Below, piece after piece: positions 15,995 to 24,140 of a stretch of 64,000 nucleotides of DNA. The notes below the pieces were generated by a model. It worked only from the letters and a program-made list of their open reading frames with translations, did not search any database and was not told the DNA's origin. Source of the DNA: JAPLMI01 sp043798375 (GTDB taxonomy: Bacteria; Omnitrophota; Gorgyraeia; 2-01-FULL-45-10); assembly GCA_043798375.1 (NCBI GenBank), contig JAZDOS010000028.1, forward strand, positions 1 to 64,000, written 5' to 3'. Position numbers and translations under genes: made by a program. Position 1 is the stretch's first letter. The number at the start of each line of letters is the position of its first letter.

Positions 15995-16633
15995 CTAAAA
16001 AACTCTCTTCTTCCTTCTAAATCCGAGTAAACCCGCTATCCCCAACCCCAAAAGCGACATCGTCGCCGGCTCGGGCACAGGAGCATATTCTACGCAAGCC
16101 CTAACGCGCGAGGTATCATTCGATTGGTCACCTCGCGAATTTACTCCTAAATATATTACATCTCCGGCATTGAGACTTATATTATCAATGTCAAACCAGG
16201 ATATTCCGTATCCATTTCCCTGAATGGACGACATAGTAAGCACTGCGTTATTTCTTTTAACATAAAAATTGACATCCCCGCCGTCGCCCCAATTATCGAA
16301 AGCACCGCTTAAATTATATAAATTAGTTTCCGGCGCCATCCAGGCAATGCGTACATCCTCGGAAGTGCTCGGGTGCCATGTAACCCACGGATACGTACCG
16401 GTACCGCGTTCGGCGTAAGGAATATTAAAACCGGCTGATGGTGTTCCAAAATAATACGACCCTAAATCGGCAAGCTGCCTGTAAGTGGCCCCATTGTACG
16501 CATAAACATAAATCCCGTTATCCCCTTGAGTGTCCGGAAACACATTCCACAACTCCAAACTTATAGCATGAGCAAATCCTGTTCCAAACATTAAAACCCC
16601 AATTATTACAGTCAATATAACAAAATTCTTCAT
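15995..16633 (-). CDS. PEP-CTERM sorting domain protein (212 aa)
   Basis: Signal peptide (VILTVIIGVLMFGTGFAHA), a beta-rich ectodomain with many Tyr, Asn and Asp residues, and a canonical C-terminal signal VPEPATMSLLGLGIAGLLGF with the basic end RRKKR. I take the ATG at 16631-16633, six bases after a GGAGG, instead of the GTG two codons earlier. The domain resembles pre-anchor jelly-roll type domains of other PEP-CTERM proteins, but no specific ligand can be named. It starts 14 bp after the sugar-transferase stop and shares its sigma-54 promoter. Confidence 0.9.
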   Translation of the reverse strand: MKNFVILTVIIGVLMFGTGFAHAISLELWNVFPDTQGDNGIYVYAYNGATYRQLADLGSYYFGTPSAGFNIPYAERGTGTYPWVTWHPSTSEDVRIAWMAPETNLYNLSGAFDNWGDGGDVNFYVKRNNAVLTMSSIQGNGYGISWFDIDNISLNAGDVIYLGVNSRGDQSNDTSRVRACVEYAPVPEPATMSLLGLGIAGLLGFRRKKRVF

Positions 16634-16647
16634 AACCACCCTCCTCT

Positions 16648-17499
16648 TTACCGGGCACCTTTCCCTCTTGCCGCTACCAGCACAGTGCGCAAGATAATCC
16701 TTATGTCAACCATCAGGCACATCTCTCTTATATAAAGAAGGTCGTACTTGACCTTCTTCCTTACGTCAGCTATCGTCTCATCATACTTATGCCATACCTG
16801 CGCGAGGCCTGTAATGCCGGGCCGCACATCGATACGCTTCTCGTAATCGCATATCTTCTGGCTTAATTCTCTTACAAAAACAGATCTTTCCGGCCTGGGC
16901 CCTACTATACTCATATCGCCGCGAAGCACGTTAAATAGCTGCGGCAGCTCATCTATATGAAACTTTCTTATGATCTTTCCGAACTTAATTAGGCGAGGAT
17001 CGTCCTCTTGCGCCCATACAGGACCCGTAATCTTTTCGGCGTCCACTCTCATCGTGCGCATCTTATATATATTAAAGAACCTGCCTCCCCACCCTACCCG
17101 TTCCTGTTTGTAAAATACCGGTCCCGGGGATACTATCTTAATAATGAGCGCGGTAAATCCGATAACCGGAGCAACGACTACAATGCCGATAGCGCTAAGT
17201 ATAGTATCGAATATCCTCTTAAATTCTCTGAAGCGCTTCCGGGCAAACCCTATCATGTATCCGATAAATCCTGTAGATATCAAAGCCACGCTGCCGGGTT
17301 CCGGGGCAATGACAAGAGGATTATCATTCGGCTGGGCATAACATGCCGTAACCAGGGATATGAGGGATATACCGAAGAATATAAAAACTATTCTTGCCTT
17401 ACGTGAGATACGCGCGTATCTCTGTATAGCTAAATAAATGCCTATGGCCTTCTTAACTTCACCGAAAAACGAGATCACATTTTCAAATACTTTTTTCAT
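16648..17499 (-). CDS. polyprenyl-phosphate sugar-phosphate transferase with an internal PEP-CTERM-like signal
   Basis: Residues 95-280 are a clear bacterial sugar transferase (PglC/WbaP catalytic type): KRIFD, PVFYKQERVG, KMRTM (146-150), DELPQLFNVLRGDMSIVGPR (from 183) and RPGITGLAQV. It would start the repeat unit by moving a sugar-1-phosphate to undecaprenyl phosphate. The N-terminal 95 residues are unusual. They hold a membrane or signal-like segment ending near TACYA (36-55), a short linker, then PEP at 66-68, a hydrophobic helix (70-86) and a basic cluster (ARKRFREFKR). That is the exact layout of an exosortase target signal, placed in front of an enzyme. A perfect sigma-54 promoter lies just upstream. 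The predicted leader is only about 5 nt, so the start may be unconventional. Confidence 0.85.
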   Translation of the reverse strand: MKKVFENVISFFGEVKKAIGIYLAIQRYARISRKARIVFIFFGISLISLVTACYAQPNDNPLVIAPEPGSVALISTGFIGYMIGFARKRFREFKRIFDTILSAIGIVVVAPVIGFTALIIKIVSPGPVFYKQERVGWGGRFFNIYKMRTMRVDAEKITGPVWAQEDDPRLIKFGKIIRKFHIDELPQLFNVLRGDMSIVGPRPERSVFVRELSQKICDYEKRIDVRPGITGLAQVWHKYDETIADVRKKVKYDLLYIREMCLMVDIRIILRTVLVAARGKGAR

Positions 17500-17514
17500 A
17501 TCACTTACTATATG

Positions 17515-17530
17515 AGCAAGAAGCGTGCCA
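17515..17530 (-). promoter_or_regulatory. sigma-54 promoter of the PEP-CTERM operon
   Basis: The minus strand reads TGGCACGCTTCTTGCT, a complete match to TGGCACG-N4-TTGCW. Predicted start about 17504. It serves the sugar transferase and the two PEP-CTERM genes behind it. The spacing to the ATG at 17499 is unusually short. Confidence 0.85.
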
Positions 17531-17557
17531 GAACAGGTTTATTTGTAACAAAAGTCA

Positions 17558-17590
17558 GCTTTTTAAATTACGTAACTAATTGAAAATTAT
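17558..17590. promoter_or_regulatory. candidate activator-binding site
   Basis: The stretch GCTTTTTAAATTACGTAACT and the following AATTG lie about 55-85 bp upstream of the predicted sigma-54 start. A very similar stretch, GCTTTTTAATTACTTAACT, lies upstream of the sigma-54 promoter at 45337. AATTA...TAATT half-sites form an imperfect palindrome here. The rest of the 226-bp gap at 17500-17725 shows nothing else recognisable. Activator binding is inferred from two sites only. Confidence 0.35.
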
Positions 17591-17725
17591 CGAGTTATGA
17601 ATATGTAAATATGCCAAACTATAATATGATTAAACAAACCATGACAGTCATTGACAGGCAGTCAATAAAATCTATACACTCTGATTATTTATGTTGATTT
17701 TTACGGACAGCGGAATGTGTATGAT

Positions 17726-18361
17726 TCATGAGGATATTTGATTCAGGATACTGACCGTTTCCTTGATGAAATCCTTAAGAACGGTGAGGGTTTGCGCCTC
17801 ATCTTTTCGTGCGGACATCGAGACTCGGATAGTGGCTCCGGCCGCGCGCTTTCCGAAGACCTGATGCATCGCAAGATATGCCTGCTGAAGATAAAAATTA
17901 TTTGTGTAAAGGCTGCCGGCTTTGTACGAATATAGCACTAATTCTTTGTAACCATTTTTTTCAGTGTATAATTTATTTGTCGAAAACATCTTTCCTCCCG
18001 AATCTATCATTTCCAGCTGCTTATCCACTATGGCCAGTCCGCTGCCTAACATGCATACTTCGGGAGGATGAAATACGGACCTATTGGTTTCCGAGTAGAT
18101 GATAAATAGATATAGTTTCTGATTTGAAGAATTGGTATATTCGCGCGATATCAAATTTCGCGTCTCTAATATCTTGTATTCGTATTCCTTTATCTCCAGA
18201 TCTCTCCCCTTCCAATCCCCTACCGCATACGGAAACGATCTTATATCTACCTTGTCGTGAGATACCTTATCCTTAAAATATTGGTTGAGCGAAATAATGC
18301 CCGATAGAGACAGCATTATTACAATAGCGCTGAATCCGATTATATTCTTATTTATCTTCAT
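17726..18361 (-). CDS. epsI: EpsI-family exosortase-associated protein
   Basis: The 211 residues have one N-terminal membrane helix (IGFSAIVIMLSLSGIISL) and a periplasmic domain with the family signatures FPYAVGDWKGRD near the front and HPPEVCMLGSG in the middle. EpsI is found directly after, or fused to, exosortase in most XrtA-type loci and is needed for exopolysaccharide production in Methylobacillus, but its chemistry is not settled. The start overlaps the exosortase gene by 14 nt. It is the last gene of the long minus-strand polysaccharide operon. Confidence 0.85.
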   Translation of the reverse strand: MKINKNIIGFSAIVIMLSLSGIISLNQYFKDKVSHDKVDIRSFPYAVGDWKGRDLEIKEYEYKILETRNLISREYTNSSNQKLYLFIIYSETNRSVFHPPEVCMLGSGLAIVDKQLEMIDSGGKMFSTNKLYTEKNGYKELVLYSYKAGSLYTNNFYLQQAYLAMHQVFGKRAAGATIRVSMSARKDEAQTLTVLKDFIKETVSILNQISS

Positions 18362-19190
18362 CTATCCTCCGCGGTTCTACTATGCGTGATACTCCAAAAA
18401 GACCCACAAAAGCGATCGCAAAAACCAGAAAACCTGTAAAATCATGGAAGAACCCCATGGCGGCTCTCTCTCCATACAAGTCATTAACTGTGGCAAGCAT
18501 GATTATTCTGACCACGTTGGAAGCAACGGCAATAGGCACTGCTGATAAAAATAGGATCCCTTTTTTAATATAGGAAGCCTTGCTCGTGTACGCGAAGAGA
18601 AGGCCCAATGTTAAAAGCGATATGAGCGAACGCAAGCCGCTGCAAGGGGCTTCAACCGCTATAAATGAATGCGGCATACGTATAATGCTGCCGTCTCTTA
18701 TAGAAGGAAATCCTATATGGTTAAGGATCGCTGTCGATATCTGCGCGGCAAATAGCTTCATCTTCACGGTGATAGTGCTGATTAGCACCAGCGGCAAAGG
18801 TATCATTGCAAACAGGAAGAAGATAGGAAATGTAAGGTTACGCGTCACCTCTTTCCCGAAGAAGAATAATACGAGGCCATACAAAACAAATACTAAAGAA
18901 AAACCTGATATGAAATATACCTTAAGAGAAGCGCAGATTATATGTACAAAAAGCCCTATAGCGACAAATGCGAGCCCAGAGATGTCGCTCGATATTTTTA
19001 CTTTCTTCAGCGCATCTTTCCTTTGCCAGGCTATGAATAAAGATACGAACGGTATCAGGAAGCCGTGCCCATAATAAGATTCCTTGGCAAGCCACCTGTC
19101 TATTATCCAGATGATAGTAGGCAGATATGCTATTGAAGACAACGCTAAGCATGAGATAAATTTTATTATTACCTTTAAATCAATTTTCAT
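18348..19190 (-). CDS. exosortase (EpsH/Xrt family)
   Basis: The 280-residue polytopic protein has eight or so membrane helices. The catalytic triad is in the expected places: Cys183 in APCSGLRSL, Arg228 in NVVRI and His249 in GFFHDFTG. The YYGHGFLIP motif near 39-47 is also typical. Exosortase is the transpeptidase-like cysteine enzyme that processes PEP-CTERM proteins in the inner membrane. In this window its likely substrates are the proteins at 15074, 15995 and 40964, and possibly the unusual sugar transferase at 16648. It is followed by EpsI with a short overlap. Confidence 0.92.
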   Translation of the reverse strand: MKIDLKVIIKFISCLALSSIAYLPTIIWIIDRWLAKESYYGHGFLIPFVSLFIAWQRKDALKKVKISSDISGLAFVAIGLFVHIICASLKVYFISGFSLVFVLYGLVLFFFGKEVTRNLTFPIFFLFAMIPLPLVLISTITVKMKLFAAQISTAILNHIGFPSIRDGSIIRMPHSFIAVEAPCSGLRSLISLLTLGLLFAYTSKASYIKKGILFLSAVPIAVASNVVRIIMLATVNDLYGERAAMGFFHDFTGFLVFAIAFVGLFGVSRIVEPRRIDEDK

Positions 19191-19199
19191 GAAATCTCC

Positions 19200-20342
19200 T
19201 TATTTTTCCCATACAATACTTTGTTTTCTTTGAAGAAACCTGTATAGGCCTGCCAATGCCGTAACGTTCAGCAGGCAGAACATATATATAGTAGAAGAAA
19301 CCTTTCTTAGGATGCCTTTATTCTTATACTTACAGGTTATGCCGCCTATGACGGCTAATATATAAAATACTATTTGAGCAAACAATATCAAAGAATAAAA
19401 ATTGTTGTTTCTAACAAAGATATTACTGATAAATGCTGAAATCATAAAAATCGGCGAGAGCACGCGCAGCAATTTGTGTGATATAAAAGGTACGGCGACA
19501 GGATTTTTAAACGGAATCAGCATATCTTTAAAAACACCGAATATTTGGTAATTTCCTGCGAGCGTCCTCACTTTACGCCTGTATTCCATTTCCGGAGTGG
19601 AGACCGGTTTATCATAAGCCTTCGCCTTATAATCCCATATACACCGATAACCAAGCCTTGCTATCGAAAGGGGTATATACACATCATCCAGAATCGTGTC
19701 CTTCGGCAGTGGATTATACAGTTCCTTTCGTATGGCGTATATTGCGCCGGTCGCGCCAACCATAGAATGAACAGCGCTTTCATTTTTTCTTATTAATTTT
19801 TCATAATCCCAGTAAACACCTATACCCTCCGATACGCCGTTGTCATCCGGATTATGATCAAAATTGAGTTCTCCGCTGACGCACCCGACTTTCTTATCCG
19901 TAAAATTGGCGACCAGATGGCTGATAGCGCATTTATCAAAAATCTGACGCGCGTCACAAAAAACCAGAATCTCTCCGTTTGCCCGTCCGATCAAGTCGTT
20001 AAGAACGCTGGCCTTGCCCCTCCTGGATGGAAAAGCGAAAAAGCTTACCTTTTTATCGGAAATATGCTTCAAGATATCATTGGTACTATCTGTTGAAGCG
20101 TCTGAGCCGGTGAGAATTTCAATTTTCTCTTTCGGATAATCCAGGCTTAAAAGATTATCGATCTTACTCTTTATGCTTTGGCTTTCGTTGTAGACCGATA
20201 TTATCACGGACACCGAAGGCTTGAAATTCGTGTCTTTTTTAACAGGATTCGGGAAAAACCGTGCCCTTATAGTCACATACAGCGGATAACCCAGGTATGT
20301 GTATATTAAAACGCATACGGAAAACCAGAATATATAAGTCAT
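19200..20342 (-). CDS. family 2 glycosyltransferase, membrane-bound
   Basis: The 380 residues begin with a membrane helix, followed by a GT-A domain: PSVSVIISVYNES, a DASTDST donor-binding segment, EILVFCDARQIF (DXD-like), an acceptor region with ILDDVYIPLSI, and RRKVRTLAGNYQ replacing the usual QxxRW. Three or four C-terminal helices end the chain. Processive or lipid-linked-oligosaccharide GT2 enzymes share this layout. The gene overlaps the preceding deacetylase by 4 nt. The sugar specificity cannot be read from sequence. Confidence 0.85.
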   Translation of the reverse strand: MTYIFWFSVCVLIYTYLGYPLYVTIRARFFPNPVKKDTNFKPSVSVIISVYNESQSIKSKIDNLLSLDYPKEKIEILTGSDASTDSTNDILKHISDKKVSFFAFPSRRGKASVLNDLIGRANGEILVFCDARQIFDKCAISHLVANFTDKKVGCVSGELNFDHNPDDNGVSEGIGVYWDYEKLIRKNESAVHSMVGATGAIYAIRKELYNPLPKDTILDDVYIPLSIARLGYRCIWDYKAKAYDKPVSTPEMEYRRKVRTLAGNYQIFGVFKDMLIPFKNPVAVPFISHKLLRVLSPIFMISAFISNIFVRNNNFYSLILFAQIVFYILAVIGGITCKYKNKGILRKVSSTIYMFCLLNVTALAGLYRFLQRKQSIVWEK

Positions 20343-21028
20343 CCTAAAATCCTCGTTCTTATACTATCGTAATATCCCGGCCCTAATAATTTTTTCGAAG
20401 AACTCTTAATCAGTTCCCCGGCTTTATCTTTGACAGAATATCCGTTATTCAGTATCCTGATGAATTTCGCTAAACTCCAATCTCTCTTTATTGAGATACG
20501 ACCGAATTTAAATCCGTCCTTATCCTTTATATCGGATGTAAAAACCGCCTTATAGCCTATTTCTTCGGCCTTGTCGATAATTTTTTTATTGTAAAATCCT
20601 CTTGGGATCGAAAGATAATCTATTGCCTGGCTCATTTCATCTTCAAGAATACTTCTGGATTCACGTAATTCATAATTCAACTCCTCATCGTTCAACTCCG
20701 TTAAAATTCTATGCGTCATACCATGCGAGCCGATGACCATCCCGGAATTATGCAGCTCACGTATCTGGGCCCAATCCATATAGCCGGGCCTGCCTACCCA
20801 TTCTCCTATAATGAAAAAATGGGCCTTTACACCGAATTCTTTAAGGATCGGGTATGCTTTCGTATAATTTGTCATATCCCCATCGTCAAATGTAATATTA
20901 TTATTATGCAGACACTCCATCTGCGCCTTGAAATTCTCCGCCGATACGCAATACAACTCCGCTCCGGCTTCCCGGCTCATGCATTCCCCGATTGAATGAT
21001 ACGCTAACGCTATCTTATTATTTGCCAT
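20339..21028 (-). CDS. polysaccharide deacetylase (NodB-like)
   Basis: The 229 residues show NodB motif 1 TFDDG (about 41-45) and motif 2 SHGMTH, the metal-binding and catalytic core of carbohydrate esterase family 4. The PRGFYN region corresponds to motif 3. XrtA-type loci regularly encode such a deacetylase. The segment before TFDDG is short: MECLHNNNITFDDG joins two stretches that relatives separate by some 20 residues, so a small in-frame deletion is possible. No signal peptide is visible, so it may act on cytoplasmic or lipid-linked precursors. It overlaps both neighbours. Confidence 0.85.
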   Translation of the reverse strand: MANNKIALAYHSIGECMSREAGAELYCVSAENFKAQMECLHNNNITFDDGDMTNYTKAYPILKEFGVKAHFFIIGEWVGRPGYMDWAQIRELHNSGMVIGSHGMTHRILTELNDEELNYELRESRSILEDEMSQAIDYLSIPRGFYNKKIIDKAEEIGYKAVFTSDIKDKDGFKFGRISIKRDWSLAKFIRILNNGYSVKDKAGELIKSSSKKLLGPGYYDSIRTRILG

Positions 21029-24000
21029 CGGTTTCCGCCGGCATTGAAATCGATTTGATCTTCATCGAGCCCTGATAATAATTTTCATGAGGGTCTCCGA
21101 TAACCAGATAATCCTGATGTTCGCCGTCTTCATGCCATATCTTTGCCAGATCGACTGATCCTTCTTTTAATAATTTTTCTTCTTTATCATAAATCCGCAG
21201 TATAAACTCATTCCTGGTCTTTTCGATCTCAACCCGGTACCAGCCGGCCGGCTCATAGGTAACGGCCTTGCGCCACTCTTTCTGCCATATATCCTGCCCG
21301 CCGTCAAATGCTATCAGGTTGTTCTGTCCGTCGAAATATACCATAAACACAGGGTGAGGCATGCCGTGTCCCCATATATTATTGTCAACGTCAATGCATA
21401 CTTTTCTGTGCTTGTGCCACCAGTCATTGGTATAATGCCCGGACGGCTCTTCGTCGGTTATCGCCAATAAATAGCATCCGTTCTCGTTCAGCGGGCCCTC
21501 TTTATACTGCGGGTCATTCTCCACAAACTTCACCTTACTTAAGTCATAATCGATCTCTCCTACGACAGCGCTGATCTTATAAGTTTTTGGAAGCGGCTTC
21601 GTGGATCTGATGATAGCGACATCGCTGTATCTATTTGACCGCTGCCATGCCGCACCCGATTTCCCGTCGATGACAAATGTCCCGTTTCTAAACAGCTCAA
21701 AAGTAAACTGCCCGTATTCCCCGAATGTTTTTCCATCTTGCGCCACAATTGGCTGCGAAAAATCTTCCGTTACCTCCCGCCCCTGCCGCTCGCGCCCGGG
21801 GCTGTCGGAAGCGCTTGCGGTATTTTTGGATGATCCGCTCAATTCTTCTATCGCCTGCGCGATCTTTTCCCGGCGACTTAATAAGACGCTGCCATCTTTG
21901 GTAAAACTACTCATCGAACTTGCGAGCGGGCCGGCCACCATCAAAAGCTCTAATGCTTTTTTATAGGCATCGGTATATTGAGCGTTCGTGTTATCCTGTT
22001 TGAGTATCTTTAGCTTATCGTTCAGCATCGCAATATACTCGTAATCCTCCATGCCATCCCTGAATATCTCAAGCCTCAATGACGCGATCGGCCCGTTCTC
22101 TCCCGGATAATAGAGAAGGCCGTTGCCGTTCTGATTCCATTTGGTATTTGCCGCGCTCTTAAAAGGATCTGCAAACGGCCACCAATTAACGCACCAGTAT
22201 AAGAATCCTTTTATGTCGTACTTCCAGCACAACCAGGGTATGATACGGCAATCTATGGCATCAAAATCGATCGCGAGATTCGGGTTGCCCGAGCCGCCCG
22301 GCCCGGAAACGTAGACCCACATCTCCATCCCTAATTTCCTGAGTTTTTCTATCTTTGTCATATTATAATCGCCGATCCCGAAACACCAGATATCGATATC
22401 TTTGCCCCACTCGGAATCCTTTTCCGGGTCCCAAAAACCGTGATAGCATACCATGTTCTTAAGCGCCGGGTACGCGCGGTGAATCATGGAACATATTTTT
22501 GCAATACGGGGATTGCCGATATCGCTCTCATCCCATGTATATATGTACTGGCTATCTATCATCTTATTAAGCTTCAACACCTCTCCATAAGTCCTGTACA
22601 GCGGCAGCAAGGCCTCTATCCCCTCGTCGCTTTTTGGCCAGTTATTATTGAAGGTGCCTCCCCTTTTACCTATAGCGAAGTTATTCAAGCCATACTTTTT
22701 ATACCGCTCTACCATATTGAGATCGGTATCAGACGCCGGGTCCATATTCAATATCGGATCGATCCTGTATTTCAGCATATCTACCATATACCGGTCATTC
22801 AGCTCGCCTATCCTATACTTGTACTGCGCATCACTCTCGTATTCTTTCCTGGGATATCGGCTGGAGGTTATGTGAGGATAGAAATCAAACGCCGTTTTCA
22901 GGGTGCCTGCAGCCGGCAAGGTAAAGTTGTAGACTGTGACTTCAACCGGGATCGTCACAGGCGGAAATTCCTGCAAATTAATTTTTACGACGCCCGTATA
23001 TTTTCCGGCAGGAGTATCTTTAGGCGTATAAACAGTAATCCATAACGGCTGTGTCTCGCCTGCTTTTATATCCACTTTTTCACCCGGCATGAGAGGATCC
23101 GGCCATAACCCCACATACTTGACAGGGTAATACGGCTTTTGCGTAGGGACATAGCCCACCACGCGCCAGCTAATATTAGCTCTCCCTATCCTTGTCCCTG
23201 TCTCGTTATTGACAAGGTCGGCAAGTTCCGCTCGCACGCCGGCGAGCGGCTTACTGCCGTTGGCTACAACCACCTGAAATGACTCGTATTCGTTCCTTGC
23301 CAATGATATCTTCGCCTCATCCGCGAAGCACGGTTTCGTCAATGTCTTGCCGTCCCTGAAGACCTTATCAAGGCTCGACGCGACAAATACTTTAAAGCCT
23401 TCTTTAAGGTGTGAAGGCCTCTTTTCGTCTTTTTGTGTCACTGCGGCTGTGTCATTAATCGGGCCGGCCTTGTCTTTCGCGCCGGATTCCCGTGTCCCCA
23501 TATTATCAAAATACAGCACGATACCCTCACCGGGCGATGATACGAACAACTTTACATAAGACATTTGAGTAAGATCGCATTCCTGGGCTATATTTTCCAG
23601 CGGGATGCTGACATGGTTCATCTTAAGCGGTTCGAGTGAGGCCGGGTAGGAATACGATTTTTTAGGATAATTATTCCCGCTCTTAAATTTTACATTTAAA
23701 CCAACGGTATTTTCGGTATTATTAAAGACGTCGAAATGAAAATCTTTTGCGCCTGACCAATTCTGAACATCCCTGCCGTATACTTCCCACCCTATGCCGG
23801 GATACTCTGCCTGCGGTTCTATATTAACCATCAAGGAATAGTTCCCCTGCGTGGTATTCTCCCGCACCCTTTTGCATGTTACCGTGCCGGAAGGCGCCAA
23901 CACGCCTGTGTCTGCATCGTTTTCGAAACTGAGATAAAATCCTCCCCCTGCCTGGCGCGCCATCTTGGCCGGTTTTTTATCGGCCCTGACCTCCGGCTCA

Positions 24001-24140
24001 TAACGGGTTTCCTGCCGCAAATGTTTGTATACCTTGTAGGCAAAAACACCCCCTACCACCGTAACCATCGCCCCGATAACAAGACCTATGATCACACCGA
24101 AAAGAGTGGATATGAGCCTGTCTTTAGTTATATTGAGCAT
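21018..24140 (-). CDS. large membrane-anchored DUF4091-type glycosidase-like protein
   Basis: The 1040 residues start with an N-terminal anchor (LISTLFGVIIGLVIGAMVTV). A beta-sandwich carbohydrate-binding-like domain (about 60-215), an Ig-like domain with LWITVYTPKDTPAGKYTG, and a TIM-barrel-like region (about 410-650) follow. A DUF4091 segment carries the diagnostic RLEIFRDGMEDYEYIAML. The C-terminal 220 residues look like a jelly-roll (laminin-G-type) sugar-binding module. The protein should face the periplasm. DUF4091 proteins are predicted glycoside hydrolases. Encoded in the middle of a polymer operon, this one may trim or edit the polysaccharide, which is inference. Its start overlaps the preceding glycosyltransferase by 17 nt. 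Confidence 0.75.
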   Translation of the reverse strand: MLNITKDRLISTLFGVIIGLVIGAMVTVVGGVFAYKVYKHLRQETRYEPEVRADKKPAKMARQAGGGFYLSFENDADTGVLAPSGTVTCKRVRENTTQGNYSLMVNIEPQAEYPGIGWEVYGRDVQNWSGAKDFHFDVFNNTENTVGLNVKFKSGNNYPKKSYSYPASLEPLKMNHVSIPLENIAQECDLTQMSYVKLFVSSPGEGIVLYFDNMGTRESGAKDKAGPINDTAAVTQKDEKRPSHLKEGFKVFVASSLDKVFRDGKTLTKPCFADEAKISLARNEYESFQVVVANGSKPLAGVRAELADLVNNETGTRIGRANISWRVVGYVPTQKPYYPVKYVGLWPDPLMPGEKVDIKAGETQPLWITVYTPKDTPAGKYTGVVKINLQEFPPVTIPVEVTVYNFTLPAAGTLKTAFDFYPHITSSRYPRKEYESDAQYKYRIGELNDRYMVDMLKYRIDPILNMDPASDTDLNMVERYKKYGLNNFAIGKRGGTFNNNWPKSDEGIEALLPLYRTYGEVLKLNKMIDSQYIYTWDESDIGNPRIAKICSMIHRAYPALKNMVCYHGFWDPEKDSEWGKDIDIWCFGIGDYNMTKIEKLRKLGMEMWVYVSGPGGSGNPNLAIDFDAIDCRIIPWLCWKYDIKGFLYWCVNWWPFADPFKSAANTKWNQNGNGLLYYPGENGPIASLRLEIFRDGMEDYEYIAMLNDKLKILKQDNTNAQYTDAYKKALELLMVAGPLASSMSSFTKDGSVLLSRREKIAQAIEELSGSSKNTASASDSPGRERQGREVTEDFSQPIVAQDGKTFGEYGQFTFELFRNGTFVIDGKSGAAWQRSNRYSDVAIIRSTKPLPKTYKISAVVGEIDYDLSKVKFVENDPQYKEGPLNENGCYLLAITDEEPSGHYTNDWWHKHRKVCIDVDNNIWGHGMPHPVFMVYFDGQNNLIAFDGGQDIWQKEWRKAVTYEPAGWYRVEIEKTRNEFILRIYDKEEKLLKEGSVDLAKIWHEDGEHQDYLVIGDPHENYYQGSMKIKSISMPAETDGK

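Noticed and set aside
22440..23045. 201-residue plus-strand frame
   Set aside because: Antisense to the DUF4091 protein, which has clear domains.
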